A stretch of 64,000 bases of DNA from Pseudovibrio axinellae (GTDB lineage Bacteria; Pseudomonadota; Alphaproteobacteria; Rhizobiales; Stappiaceae), in assembly GCF_900110875.1 (NCBI RefSeq), contig NZ_FOFM01000005.1, positions 186,001 to 250,000 on the forward strand, in the 5' to 3' direction. The translations under genes and the position numbers were made by a program. The number at the start of each line of letters is the position of its first letter. The stretch's first letter is position 1. The notes below the pieces were generated by a model. The model was given only the letters and a program-made list of their open reading frames with translations, searched no databases and was not told the origin of the DNA. Shown here one piece after another: positions 44,653-54,072 of the stretch.

Positions 44653-45836
44653 GGAGTAAACTCCACATCAACATGGTGAGCTTTGCGCTCATCAATGGCC
44701 TCAGCAATGATCTTTTTCGCAACAGCCGGTTTCCGGTCCATGAAACGGCGTAAATCTTCCATCTTAAGCACCATAAGCTGAGCCGGAGTACGTGCAATGG
44801 CACTGGCCGTCCGTTTGCTGTGGCCAAACAACGAGGCTTCGCCAAAATGCTCGCCTTCATTGTGCACGACACGGTGCCTCTCAAACACTTCTTCTACCTG
44901 GCCCGAGGCAATAAGGTAAAGACTATCTCCGTCCTCCCCCTTCTCGCAGATATACTGACCAGCAGGCACGCTGTGCGAATGCAACAATTCAGTCACAGCA
45001 GCAATTTCAACAGCCGATAAGCGCTCAAACAAAGGGACAGTTGCGACCATACCCCAAGTCACCACAAACTCTCTGCTATGAATTTCACGAGCAAAGGCTG
45101 TACCCACGATACCGACGGGTAATGCAAACAAACAATAGCCCATCAACATCACAATGCTGGCGACAAACTTGCCCAATGCGGTGACGGGAACCACATCCCC
45201 ATAACCAACTGTCGTGAGCGTCGAAAAGGCCCACCATAAAGCAGCAGGAATCGTACCAAAATATTCAGGCTGTGCAGCGTGCTCGATACTATACAAGAGC
45301 GTCGCCGCTACGAGAGCGACTCCGAAAATAAGAACAAGACTGCCAATAATAGCCTTCTTTTCCTCAACAACGGCAGAAATCAAGGAGCGTACGGCTGGGG
45401 AATAACGCGCAATTTTCAAGAACCTCAACAAGCGCAGAATAACCAGCGACTTCCAGCTGATACCAGCAAAGAAGAGCGAAAGCCAAAACGGCATCACGGC
45501 TAGAAAATCAATTAAAGTAAGAGGCTGAAGCGCATAAACGAGCCTGGCTTTGAGTGAGCCATACTTCTTCAATGGCGGATGTAAGTCCGAAACCCATAAG
45601 CGCAAAAGATACTCGACAGCAAAGACAGAACCCACCACAAAATCTAGTAGAAATATCTCCCGAGAAAATACGTCTCCGATGCTGGGTTCCGTTTCAAGCA
45701 CAGCCAACCCCACATTGACCACGATGAAAACAATAAGAACTGCATCAATCTGCTGCGCAAGACGGTTGCCAGCACTGCTGCGCTCAAGCAGGTTATAAAC
45801 TTTAGATTTTATGGTGTTAGCCACCTCATCCCCCAA
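44649..45836 (-). CDS. Cyclic nucleotide-gated potassium channel-like protein
   Basis: A 395-residue channel subunit with six transmembrane segments. The voltage-sensor-like S4 has spaced basic residues (SLVILRLLRFLKIARYSPAVRSL); the pore helix and filter read WAFSTLTTVGYGDVVPVT near residue 205-216, a K+ filter. The C-terminal cyclic-nucleotide-binding domain has the GEDGDSLYLIASGQ strand and the phosphate-binding cassette EGEHFGEASLFGHSKRTASA. The layout matches the bacterial MlotiK1 type, which binds cAMP. Ligand and gating are by homology. Confidence 0.9.
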   Translation of the reverse strand: MGDEVANTIKSKVYNLLERSSAGNRLAQQIDAVLIVFIVVNVGLAVLETEPSIGDVFSREIFLLDFVVGSVFAVEYLLRLWVSDLHPPLKKYGSLKARLVYALQPLTLIDFLAVMPFWLSLFFAGISWKSLVILRLLRFLKIARYSPAVRSLISAVVEEKKAIIGSLVLIFGVALVAATLLYSIEHAAQPEYFGTIPAALWWAFSTLTTVGYGDVVPVTALGKFVASIVMLMGYCLFALPVGIVGTAFAREIHSREFVVTWGMVATVPLFERLSAVEIAAVTELLHSHSVPAGQYICEKGEDGDSLYLIASGQVEEVFERHRVVHNEGEHFGEASLFGHSKRTASAIARTPAQLMVLKMEDLRRFMDRKPAVAKKIIAEAIDERKAHHVDVEFTP

Positions 45837-45866
45837 TGGCCCTAAGCCATCGGAAGAATAGATCTC

Positions 45867-45894
45867 AAAAATAAAGGGGGGATTAATCCCCCCT
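45867..45894 (-). terminator. Intrinsic terminator of alaS
   Basis: A near-perfect palindrome with GGGGGG and CCCCCC arms around ATTAAT (45875-45894) is followed on the minus strand by TTTATTTTT. It lies about 28 bases past the alaS stop. Confidence 0.85.
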
Positions 45895-45921
45895 CAATTC
45901 GATGTCAGTTTTAAGTATTAC

Positions 45922-48582
45922 TCAAAGACCTTCAAGGTGCGCCTTAATGGCTTCAATTGCTTCGTCCGCTTTATCAGCATCCGGGCCGCCGGCCTGAGCC
46001 ATGTCTGGACGGCCACCGCCGCCACGACCACCAAGAGCTGCAGAACCAACACGAACAAGATCAACAGCACTAACAACCTCGCTCTGATCTTTGGTTACGC
46101 CAACAACGATGGCAGCTTTACCATCCTCTGCCTTGCTGATGAGCACAACAACGCCTGAACCCAAAGCCGTTTTGCCTTCATCAGCAACAGACTTAAGGTC
46201 CTTAGGGTTGATCCCCTCAAGAACACGAGCCATCAGCTTGAACTTACCAGCCTCAACGCTTCCGCTTTCAGATCCAGCCTCACCACCACCCATGGCGAGC
46301 TTTTTCTTTGCTTCAGCAAGCTCACGCTCAAGCTTCTTGCGCTCTTCCAATAGGGACGTAACGCGCGCCGGAACATCATGAGCGGAAACCTTCAAGATAC
46401 CTGCAGTTTCACGCATCAGCGCATCTTGGTCAGCCAGATACTTACGAGCTTCAGACCCGGTCAAAGCTTCAATACGGCGAACACCAGCTGCCACTGCGCC
46501 TTCAGAAACGACAGTAACAAGCCCAATATCACCAGTGCGCTTTACGTGCGTTCCACCACAAAGTTCTACTGAATAGGCTTTCCCGGCTTTTTCGCCGCGA
46601 GTAGCCGTTCCCATAGAAACAACGCGAACTTCATCACCGTACTTTTCGCCAAATAGCGCCATCGCACCGGCTTCAATTGCCTCATCAACTTCCATCAAAG
46701 AGGTCTCGACAGGCGTATTTTGCAAAATCACTTCATTTGCAAGCGCTTCAACCTGCGCAGCTTCATCACCACTCAAAGGCTTAGGGTGTGAGAAGTCAAA
46801 ACGCAGCCGTTCAGGCGTTACAAAAGAACCCTTCTGAGCCACATGTGTACCAAGAACCTCACGAAGCGCTTCATGCACAAGGTGTGTTGCAGAGTGGTTG
46901 GAGCGGATTGCGCTCCGACGGTCATGCTCAACAACCAGCTCAAGAGCATCTTCCACTTTCACTTCACCGCTCTCAACTAAGACCGCGTGAATGAAGAGAC
47001 CATCGGCTTTCTTCTGCGTATTTGTTACGCGAATAGACCCATTCTCCCCCTTCATGGTGCCGCAATCACCAACCTGACCACCGGACTCGCCATAAAATGG
47101 GGTTTGGTTCAAAATGAGGAAGCCCTCTTCGCCTTGCTTCAAACCGGCAACTTCGGCGCCATCCTTCACAAGGTTGAGGACGATGCCTTCAGCTTTCTCA
47201 GTTTCATAACCAAGGAACTCAGTTGCACCAGCCTTCTCTTTGATAGAGAACCAGATCGTATCTGTAGCCGCATCACCAGACCCAGACCAGGCAGCACGCG
47301 CTTCAGCACGCTGACGTTCCATGGCAGTGTTAAAGCCTTCAGTATCAACAGCAATCTCACGATTACGCAGAGCATCCTGCGTCAAATCGAGCGGGAAGCC
47401 ATAGGTGTCGTAAAGCTTAAAGGCAGTTTCACCATCAAGCTGGTCACCAGCACCAAGTGAGCCCGTAGCATCATCTAACAGACCAAGACCACGCTCAAGT
47501 GTTTTGATAAACCGCTTCTCTTCCAGCTGAACTGTTTCTTCAATCAACTTTTCTGCACGGTGAAGTTCGGGGAAAGCCTGTCCCATTTCACGAACAAGAG
47601 TTGGCAGCATTTTATAGATGATCGGTTCGTTAGCGCCCAGCAGGTTGGCATGGCGCATAGCGCGGCGCATGATACGGCGCAACACGTAACCACGACCCTC
47701 ATTAGATGGCAGAACGCCGTCGGCGATCAAGAAAGCCATTGAACGGAAGTGGTCTGCAATAACGCGGTGACTTGCCTGCGCTTTACCTTGCGCTTCAACA
47801 CCCGTCAAATGCTCTGAGTTAGCAATCAAGGCCTTAAAGAGGTCGATTTCGTAGTTGTTGTGAACGCCTTGCATGATTGCTGCAAACCGCTCAAGGCCCA
47901 TGCCCGTGTCGATGGAAGGGCGCGGCAAATTCACACGCTCGTCAGCCAACTGCTCATATTGCATGAACACGAGGTTCCAGATCTCGATAAAGCGGTCGCC
48001 GTCCTCATCAGGAGAACCTGGAGGGCCACCCCAAATATGCTCACCGTGATCGTAAAATATCTCAGAACAAGGACCACATGGACCGGTATCACCCATTGCC
48101 CAAAAGTTATCAGAGGTTGGAATGCGGATGATCTTTTCATCAGCAAAGCCAGTAAGCTTTTTCCATATTTTAAAAGCTTCATCATCTTCAGAATAAACAG
48201 TCACAAGCAGCTTTTCTGCTGGTAGGCCGTATTCTTTGGTGATCAAGTTCCACGCCAGCTCAATGGCATGTTCCTTGAAATAATCACCAAACGAGAAGTT
48301 GCCAAGCATTTCAAAGAAGGTGTGGTGGCGCGCTGTATAACCAACATTGTCCAGATCGTTATGCTTGCCGCCTGCGCGCACACATTTTTGAGAGGACGTC
48401 GCACGTACATAATCGCGCTTCTCAAGACCGGTAAACACGTTCTTGAAGGGTACCATTCCCGCATTGGTAAACATCAATGTGGGATCATTACGTGGCACCA
48501 ATGGACTGGAAGGAACTACATCGTGTCCGTTTTTTGCAAAGTAGTCGAGAAATGCCGACCGAATTTCGTTGACGCCACTCAT
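45922..48582 (-). CDS. alaS: Alanine-tRNA ligase
   Basis: An 886-residue class II aminoacyl-tRNA synthetase. The N-terminal catalytic core has [28 protein letters not shown] and [15 protein letters not shown]; the tRNA-recognition region contains [17 protein letters not shown]. The editing domain has [13 protein letters not shown] and [15 protein letters not shown] (metal-binding His/Cys). A C-terminal C-Ala domain ends in the glycine-rich [17 protein letters not shown]. Between recA and the channel gene, in the usual alphaproteobacterial recA-alaS order. Confidence 0.97.
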   Translation of the reverse strand: MSGVNEIRSAFLDYFAKNGHDVVPSSPLVPRNDPTLMFTNAGMVPFKNVFTGLEKRDYVRATSSQKCVRAGGKHNDLDNVGYTARHHTFFEMLGNFSFGDYFKEHAIELAWNLITKEYGLPAEKLLVTVYSEDDEAFKIWKKLTGFADEKIIRIPTSDNFWAMGDTGPCGPCSEIFYDHGEHIWGGPPGSPDEDGDRFIEIWNLVFMQYEQLADERVNLPRPSIDTGMGLERFAAIMQGVHNNYEIDLFKALIANSEHLTGVEAQGKAQASHRVIADHFRSMAFLIADGVLPSNEGRGYVLRRIMRRAMRHANLLGANEPIIYKMLPTLVREMGQAFPELHRAEKLIEETVQLEEKRFIKTLERGLGLLDDATGSLGAGDQLDGETAFKLYDTYGFPLDLTQDALRNREIAVDTEGFNTAMERQRAEARAAWSGSGDAATDTIWFSIKEKAGATEFLGYETEKAEGIVLNLVKDGAEVAGLKQGEEGFLILNQTPFYGESGGQVGDCGTMKGENGSIRVTNTQKKADGLFIHAVLVESGEVKVEDALELVVEHDRRSAIRSNHSATHLVHEALREVLGTHVAQKGSFVTPERLRFDFSHPKPLSGDEAAQVEALANEVILQNTPVETSLMEVDEAIEAGAMALFGEKYGDEVRVVSMGTATRGEKAGKAYSVELCGGTHVKRTGDIGLVTVVSEGAVAAGVRRIEALTGSEARKYLADQDALMRETAGILKVSAHDVPARVTSLLEERKKLERELAEAKKKLAMGGGEAGSESGSVEAGKFKLMARVLEGINPKDLKSVADEGKTALGSGVVVLISKAEDGKAAIVVGVTKDQSEVVSAVDLVRVGSAALGGRGGGGRPDMAQAGGPDADKADEAIEAIKAHLEGL

Positions 48583-48730
48583 AGGTCTTGATGTCCGTCT
48601 CGTTATTTATGGGTTACCGCTTGAATAATCACGACAACCGAACTGCAGGGGATGGGCACCACAAAGATGCCGCAAAATCATATCTGCAACGTTTTAGCCA
48701 TCCACAACAGGTCTGTCCATAAACCCCAAC

Positions 48731-48760
48731 AAAAAAAGAGGCTGGTAAAAACCAGCCTCT
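48731..48760 (-). terminator. Intrinsic terminator of recA
   Basis: A 10-bp perfect stem (48737-48746 with 48751-48760), a 4-base loop and a run of T on the minus strand, just past the recA stop. Confidence 0.9.
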
Positions 48761-48767
48761 CCAACTC

Positions 48768-49832
48768 TTATTGGTTTTCCGCAGTTTTTTCTGGATCATC
48801 AATCGCTTCAGCAATCAAACCGGCATTCTGGCGGATCGCCAACTCAATTTCATTAGCAAGTTCCGGATTCTCTTTCAGGAAGTTTTTCGAGTTTTCACGT
48901 CCCTGCCCCAGTCGCTGACTGTTGTATGAGAACCAGGCACCAGACTTGTCAACGATGCCTCCTTTGACACCCAGATCCAGAAGCTCACCCATCTTGGAGA
49001 TACCCTCTCCATAAATGATATCAAACTCGACCTGCTTAAATGGAGGCGCCAGTTTGTTTTTCACCACCTTCACACGGGTCTGGTTACCAACAATTTCGTC
49101 ACGATCTTTAATTGCACCAATACGGCGAATATCAAGGCGGACAGAAGCATAAAACTTCAGCGCATTACCACCCGTTGTCGTCTCAGGCGACCCGAACATC
49201 ACACCAATCTTCATACGAATCTGGTTGATGAAAATCACCATGGTGTTCGATTTGGAAATCGAAGCCGTCAACTTACGAAGAGCCTGGCTCATCAAACGCG
49301 CTTGAAGGCCAGGAAGTGAGTCTCCCATCTCGCCTTCAAGTTCCGCTTTCGGCGTCAACGCTGCAACAGAATCGATCACGAGCACGTCAATAGCGCCAGA
49401 GCGCACCAGTGTATCTGCAATCTCAAGCGCCTGCTCGCCAGCATCCGGCTGTGAGATAAGAAGGTCGTCAATGTTTACACCAAGCTTGCGCGCATAAATT
49501 GGATCTAGCGCATGCTCAGCGTCAATAAATGCGCAAACACCACCATCCTGTTGCGCACAGGCGACGGTATGCAAGGCCAAAGTTGTTTTACCGGAACTTT
49601 CAGGTCCGTAAATTTCAACAATACGCCCTCTAGGAAGTCCACCGATCCCAAGACCGATATCCAGACTGAGAGAACCAGTCGAAACACTTTGGATTTCCAC
49701 GGCCTGCCCTTGGCCCATGCGCATAATCGAACCTTTACCAAAGGCTCGTTCGATTTGGGAAAGCGCTGCATCCAGTGCTTTATTTTTGTCCATCTGATTG
49801 CCCTCAACAAGGCGAAGTGAAGTTTGTGCCAT
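48768..49832 (-). CDS. recA: Recombinase A
   Basis: A 354-residue ATP-dependent strand-exchange protein and SOS co-protease. The ATP-binding P-loop GPESSGKT is at residues 76-83, with FIDAEHALD and the Walker [23 protein letters not shown]. Loop L2 has [37 protein letters not shown]. The [12 protein letters not shown]-terminus is typical of the class, with AAGGGATGAG upstream. A LexA-type box lies about 120 bases upstream. Confidence 0.97.
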   Translation of the reverse strand: MAQTSLRLVEGNQMDKNKALDAALSQIERAFGKGSIMRMGQGQAVEIQSVSTGSLSLDIGLGIGGLPRGRIVEIYGPESSGKTTLALHTVACAQQDGGVCAFIDAEHALDPIYARKLGVNIDDLLISQPDAGEQALEIADTLVRSGAIDVLVIDSVAALTPKAELEGEMGDSLPGLQARLMSQALRKLTASISKSNTMVIFINQIRMKIGVMFGSPETTTGGNALKFYASVRLDIRRIGAIKDRDEIVGNQTRVKVVKNKLAPPFKQVEFDIIYGEGISKMGELLDLGVKGGIVDKSGAWFSYNSQRLGQGRENSKNFLKENPELANEIELAIRQNAGLIAEAIDDPEKTAENQ

Positions 49833-49952
49833 ACGTTCTCATCCCTTATTCCACGATGGACGTGCAGTTTCAAAGTCAGTTATTTGTACTCATTTTGTTC
49901 CAACCGCGCAACACCTGATAACTAACTAATAAAAAACGTGTAATTGCAACAC

Positions 49953-49967
49953 GTTCTCCTATTGTTC
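49953..49967 (-). promoter_or_regulatory. SOS (LexA) box upstream of recA
   Basis: The minus strand reads GAAC-N7-GAAC at 49967-49953 (GTTC-N7-GTTC on the plus strand), the alphaproteobacterial LexA consensus, 120 bases before the recA ATG. A second inverted repeat, AACGTGT-N7-ACACGTT at 49935-49955, touches it. Between here and the psuK start at 50304 I see no gene. Confidence 0.8.
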
Positions 49968-50303
49968 AACATGTAGATAACTTTTCACCCCACACTGAAT
50001 TTGGATTTTTGAGGGTCATTGAGTTTTGACGAATCGTGAACTTGCACAGTTTTCACTTCGCAAACTCGCGTTGTGGCCTTGCATGACCTCTACCAGAGAG
50101 CGGTACACACCCCTTAATTTACGGCAAATTACACCCACTGCTCCCATGGTCTTTTCATAAACACGAATGCTCTACCTCGAGCTTCCCACGGAAAAAGCTG
50201 TTCTTTTGATACATCACCCACAGTCTGTATTTGTCCGTAGCTTGCGCCAACCGATCTCATGGAATATCAGCTATCTTTCGAAATCGGGAGGGAGAACCTA
50301 GAT

Positions 50304-51227
50304 ATGTCTCGAAGCAAGGTCGGTGTTATCGGCGCAATTCATCTAGACAGAATTGCTCATGCAGATCGACCATTTAAGCCCGACACATCAACACCTGGGA
50401 AAATTGTGTCGCGTCCCGGTGGTGTAGGCGCAAACATTGCGCGGGCAATGGCACGGTTGGGCATGAACCCAACAATGTATGGTTGCCTGGGAGGCGACGC
50501 AGACGGTGCTTACCTCGCTCAAAGCTTACAAGAATGTGGGATCGACACATCTTGTATCAGAACGCTGGATGATGGACGCACTGGCTCATATCTGGCGCTG
50601 CATAACCCGGATGGCACCTTATTTTCAGCTATCTCAGACAGTTTAATCACCTCAAAAGTATGTTTTTCAAAGACCAACCCAATCCCTCAGGCTCTGCTTG
50701 ATTGTGATATCTGGCTCTGCGAAACCAATCTGGAAGAAGAAACTCTTCTGGAACTGGCAAGAGCAAAAGAACATCGCCTGTTCGCCGCTGACACTGTCTC
50801 CATAGCCAAGGCCCCTAAGCTGCGCCTGCTTCTGTCTGAGATCGATATTCTCTTTACGAACACAGACGAAGCAGCCGCCCTGCTCGATTGCAAACCTGGT
50901 CAGTTCACAACACAAGAGCTTGCTCAAAAACTCGCATCAATGGGCATTCCAACCGTGCTTGTAAGCGACTCCAACAAACCACTGGCCCTTTGCTGCAAAG
51001 GGAAAACAAGCTCACACACACCATTTTCTGTTGTGCCAGTGGACGTTACTGGCGCGGGCGATGCTTTTATTGCAGGCTTTCTTTATGCAAGCAGCCGCAA
51101 TAACGAGCCCGTTAACGCCGTAAAAAGCGGCCTTGCTTCTGCATCAATTACAGTAGAGGCAACTGGAGCTGCGCCAGAAACGCTCTCACCCCAATCACTT
51201 AACGCTCGTTTATTAGAGCGCAACTAA
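50304..51227 (+). CDS. psuK: PfkB family carbohydrate kinase, probable pseudouridine kinase
   Basis: A 307-residue ribokinase-type kinase. It shows the sugar-binding GGVGANIARAMARLG, the substrate loop and the ATP-binding signature DVTGAGDAFIAGFLYAS near residues 246-262 (catalytic Asp). The neighbour psuG, 32 bases downstream, makes pseudouridine kinase the likely role: phosphorylating pseudouridine to its 5'-phosphate. The ATG at 50304 has GGGAGGGAG upstream; the frame continues 15 codons earlier. Confidence 0.88.
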   Translation: MSRSKVGVIGAIHLDRIAHADRPFKPDTSTPGKIVSRPGGVGANIARAMARLGMNPTMYGCLGGDADGAYLAQSLQECGIDTSCIRTLDDGRTGSYLALHNPDGTLFSAISDSLITSKVCFSKTNPIPQALLDCDIWLCETNLEEETLLELARAKEHRLFAADTVSIAKAPKLRLLLSEIDILFTNTDEAAALLDCKPGQFTTQELAQKLASMGIPTVLVSDSNKPLALCCKGKTSSHTPFSVVPVDVTGAGDAFIAGFLYASSRNNEPVNAVKSGLASASITVEATGAAPETLSPQSLNARLLERN

Positions 51228-51259
51228 GCACCAACAACATACGAAAGACTGGGAAAACC

Positions 51260-52174
51260 ATGGGAAATAATATCAAGATCCACCACTCAAAAGAAGTAGC
51301 AGAAGCTCTCAGCAACGGTGCCCCAATCGTTGCGCTCGAATCTACCATTATCACCCATGGCATGCCGTACCCTCAAAACGTGGAGACCGCCCGCGAAGTC
51401 GAACAAATCATTCGTGATGGCGGTGCAGTGCCAGCAACAATCGCTGTACTGAACGGCGACCTGCACGTTGGCTTGGAAGACAGCACGCTGGTTGAACTAG
51501 CAAACGCCAAAGACGTCATGAAATGCTCTCGCGCAGATCTGTCCTTTGCCATGGCGCTGGGTAAAAACGGCTCCACAACGGTTGCAGCTACCATGATGGC
51601 AGCACATGCAGCAGGCATTCGTGTCTTCGCAACCGGAGGCATTGGCGGCGTTCATAAAGGCGCTGAAACCAGTTTTGACATTTCAGCAGATCTTGAAGAA
51701 CTATCCAGAACACCTGTATGTGTCGTATCCGCCAATGCAAAAGCGCTACTAGACATTCCTAAGACCCTTGAAGTTTTGGAAACACGCGGTGTGCCTGTAA
51801 TTGGGTTTGGCTGCGACAACGTTCCTGCCTTCTGGTCCCGTGATTCAAAGATTAAAGCGCCATACCGTCTTGACGAGGCATCCGACGTTTCAAAACTGAT
51901 CGAGTTCCGCGAGAGATTCGGTGACCACGGCGGTATTCTTGTTACCAACCCGGTTCCGCTCGAAGACGAAATTCCTGCCGATGAAATGCAGGTCTTCATC
52001 GATGCATCCCTCAAAGCAGCCGAAGAGCAGAACATCACCGGCAAAGCCGTAACCCCGTTTATTCTGCAGGACATTTTTGAACGCACCAATGGCCGCAGCC
52101 TTGCAACAAACATTGCTTTGGTGAAAAACAACGCCAAGCTTGCTGCAAAAATCGCAGCTGGTTTGTCTGCTTAA
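51260..52174 (+). CDS. psuG: Pseudouridine-5'-phosphate glycosidase
   Basis: A 304-residue enzyme that cleaves the C-C bond of pseudouridine-5'-phosphate into uracil and ribose-5-phosphate. Family motifs are ALESTIITHGMPYPQNVETA, the active-site GATTVAATM-like GSTTVAATMMAAHAAGIRVFATGGIGGVH and GFGCDNVPAFWSRDS. With psuK it forms a complete pseudouridine breakdown pair for use of RNA-derived nucleosides. Confidence 0.95.
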   Translation: MGNNIKIHHSKEVAEALSNGAPIVALESTIITHGMPYPQNVETAREVEQIIRDGGAVPATIAVLNGDLHVGLEDSTLVELANAKDVMKCSRADLSFAMALGKNGSTTVAATMMAAHAAGIRVFATGGIGGVHKGAETSFDISADLEELSRTPVCVVSANAKALLDIPKTLEVLETRGVPVIGFGCDNVPAFWSRDSKIKAPYRLDEASDVSKLIEFRERFGDHGGILVTNPVPLEDEIPADEMQVFIDASLKAAEEQNITGKAVTPFILQDIFERTNGRSLATNIALVKNNAKLAAKIAAGLSA

Positions 52175-52193
52175 ACTAAAGATTATCGTAGGA

Positions 52194-52224
52194 ACCGGGC
52201 TGGCCATCCAGCTCGGTTTTTTTG
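52194..52224 (+). terminator. Intrinsic terminator after psuG
   Basis: A stem with arms ACCGGGCTGG and CCAGCTCGGT (one mismatch-like G:T pair) and a 4-base loop is followed by seven T. Confidence 0.85.
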
Positions 52225-52352
52225 TAGTTCCGTGAACAGTGCCCCTATACACTGCAACTTGTCAGCACCGATAAGCTAGGGGCTTTTTAGCCTGTTTCGC
52301 ACAGCCGTGTAACCTTGGCTTTGGTCCTCTCACTGGCTATGCTCCCCTCCCA

Positions 52353-53180
52353 ATGGAGGTTAAGAAAACCAGATACTCCGGCAAAAGGTTGGCACAGCTC
52401 ATGGAAAAAGAACGAAGGAACTTTTCGTTTCTCAGCAAGGCCTGCATCTACCTCTTCGCTCTTGGTATCCTTTCATCCACTGCGATTGAAAATGCCTTAC
52501 CTCAAGATTCAATTGCCCCAGACTTTGCGAACTGGAGCAACGCGCAATTGATCTTTGTGGAAAGCACCAGTCCTTTGGAAAGCGCTGTCGCAAACGCTAT
52601 GAACAGTCCCTACGCACATGTTGGCATCCTGCGACTAACGGGGGGTGGCCCGGTTGTCTTAGATACCAAACCATCCCTTTGGGAAATATTGCTGGAAACC
52701 TTCTTAAACAAGACGCAGTCACACCGCTATGCAATCTATGAGGTTCGCGGCTTATCTGAAACAAACGCATACATTCCTCCCAGACTCGCAAATGAATATC
52801 TTCACACACCAAACGATTATTTTTGGAGAAGCGGCTCTTCAGAACTATCTGGTGCTGAACTCGTAAACCTCACCTACAAAGCAGTCGGTTTCGATCTCGG
52901 AACTCCGATTAAGATCAATGAGATTGGTATCCACGGCAAAGCACTCTATGAGTGGCTCAAAGGCAGGTGGAAAGATCACCCAGATTGCAATACCCCAAAT
53001 CTCAGCTTAGATGATTGTTGGCAGCATTTTAAACAGCAGAAGGTCATCACCCCAGCCAGCATTGCAGCCGACCAGCGGTTGGTTTGTGTGTGGTCGACCT
53101 TTCCCAGTGACAGGAACAGGTGCCCGGGTCCGCGCTATATTCCTGCCAAGCGCTCAGGCGACACCCCTTCGCACAGGTGA
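52353..53180 (+). CDS. YiiX/YebB-like NlpC/P60 family hydrolase, membrane-anchored
   Basis: A protein of up to 275 residues with an N-terminal hydrophobic segment (SKACIYLFALGILSSTAIENALP, about 28-48) suggesting export or anchoring. The segment MNSPYAHVGILRLTGG resembles the permuted NlpC/P60 His motif of YiiX-like proteins, and a SGAELVNLTYKAVG-type helix follows. The Cys expected at the active site is not obvious to me, and the mature part has Cys mainly near the C-terminus (NTPNLSLDDCWQ), so enzymatic activity is uncertain. Start uncertain between 52353 and 52401. Confidence 0.6.
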   Translation: MEVKKTRYSGKRLAQLMEKERRNFSFLSKACIYLFALGILSSTAIENALPQDSIAPDFANWSNAQLIFVESTSPLESAVANAMNSPYAHVGILRLTGGGPVVLDTKPSLWEILLETFLNKTQSHRYAIYEVRGLSETNAYIPPRLANEYLHTPNDYFWRSGSSELSGAELVNLTYKAVGFDLGTPIKINEIGIHGKALYEWLKGRWKDHPDCNTPNLSLDDCWQHFKQQKVITPASIAADQRLVCVWSTFPSDRNRCPGPRYIPAKRSGDTPSHR

Positions 53181-53503
53181 AATCAAAAAAGTGTCCTCAA
53201 TTTCCCCATAGTTCTAGTCAGCTCTGCACATGCTTAGGCTTTGACTCTGCTTTCGGGAAACGCACCGTTGTTTTTCCTCTCCTATTATTTTAGGTATTCT
53301 TGAGCTATAGAACTTCCCATCACTGTGTTTTATTGGCGTATCTGCTTTTTTTGGTCGTATAGCGCCCATCAAATCGCCATTTGGCAGGCATATGCGATAA
53401 TGACTGGCCGAAGTTATCGGTTGGCCCAATTGAAATCACGCCTCAATAAAGTTTCGCGGCTGCTGATAGTTGTCGTACTTTTATCATCCGCAGGATTTAC
53501 GCT
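53181..53503. other. Intergenic region with a possible tiny coding frame
   Basis: About 323 bases. The right part carries a 35-codon frame (53400-53507) ending in a hydrophobic stretch whose TGA overlaps the next ATG by 4 bases (ATGA); its own ribosome binding site is weak. Otherwise I see nothing in the region. Confidence 0.4.
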
Positions 53504-53974
53504 ATGAAGAAACTAATTTTTATCGGATTAACGGCAACCCTCGCAGCTTGCCAAAGCGGCCCATCGCCTCGTGGTGGCCTGCCAACTATTCGCGCGGCGA
53601 GTAACGCGCAGACCGTACAGATCAAAGCGTCTCCTGAAGTTGTGCGTAACACATTAGTTAGCAGCGCAAATGCCAAAGGCACCATTGTGCAGCAAAACGA
53701 GCTGAACATGGTCGTAATGGAAAGCTATGTGCGTGGCAGAGACCCTGTTCTCGACAGCGAGTTCGGACCATCCGATTCAGGCGAGCGCGCCTACCGCATT
53801 CGCGTCCGTTTCTCTGGCTCCCAATGTCACACGACAGCGGTTCAAGACGTGGCGCTGATTAACAACATCTATACGCCAGATGAGCGATCTTTCAGCCTCC
53901 CTGGAAACCCGGGCTTGACGCGAAGCTTGCAGAGCATGAAGGCAAATGCAGAAGCCTCCTCTGGTTGCTCATAA
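53504..53974 (+). CDS. Lipoprotein of unknown function
   Basis: A 156-residue exported lipoprotein: signal peptide MKKLIFIGLTATLAAC with the lipidated Cys at residue 16. The mature part contains alternating beta-like segments (AYRIRVRFSGSQCHTTAVQDVALINNIYTPDERS) and ends in Cys, giving two Cys that might pair. AGGA lies 8 bases before the ATG. Family not recognised. Confidence 0.75.
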   Translation: MKKLIFIGLTATLAACQSGPSPRGGLPTIRAASNAQTVQIKASPEVVRNTLVSSANAKGTIVQQNELNMVVMESYVRGRDPVLDSEFGPSDSGERAYRIRVRFSGSQCHTTAVQDVALINNIYTPDERSFSLPGNPGLTRSLQSMKANAEASSGCS

Positions 53975-54007
53975 ACAAATATGAAGAGCTGCTGATTACT
54001 CCAAATT

Positions 54008-54047
54008 AAAAAAAGCCGGACACGCAAAACGTGACCGGCTTTTTTTA
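54008..54047. terminator. Bidirectional terminator between the lipoprotein gene and cckA
   Basis: AGCCGG/CCGGCT outer stem and CACG/CGTG inner stem (54014-54040), with T-runs on both strands. It serves the plus-strand lipoprotein gene and the minus-strand flagellar/cckA operon, which ends here. Confidence 0.88.
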
Positions 54048-54072
54048 ATTGAAACCAGAGCGATGAAAGAAT

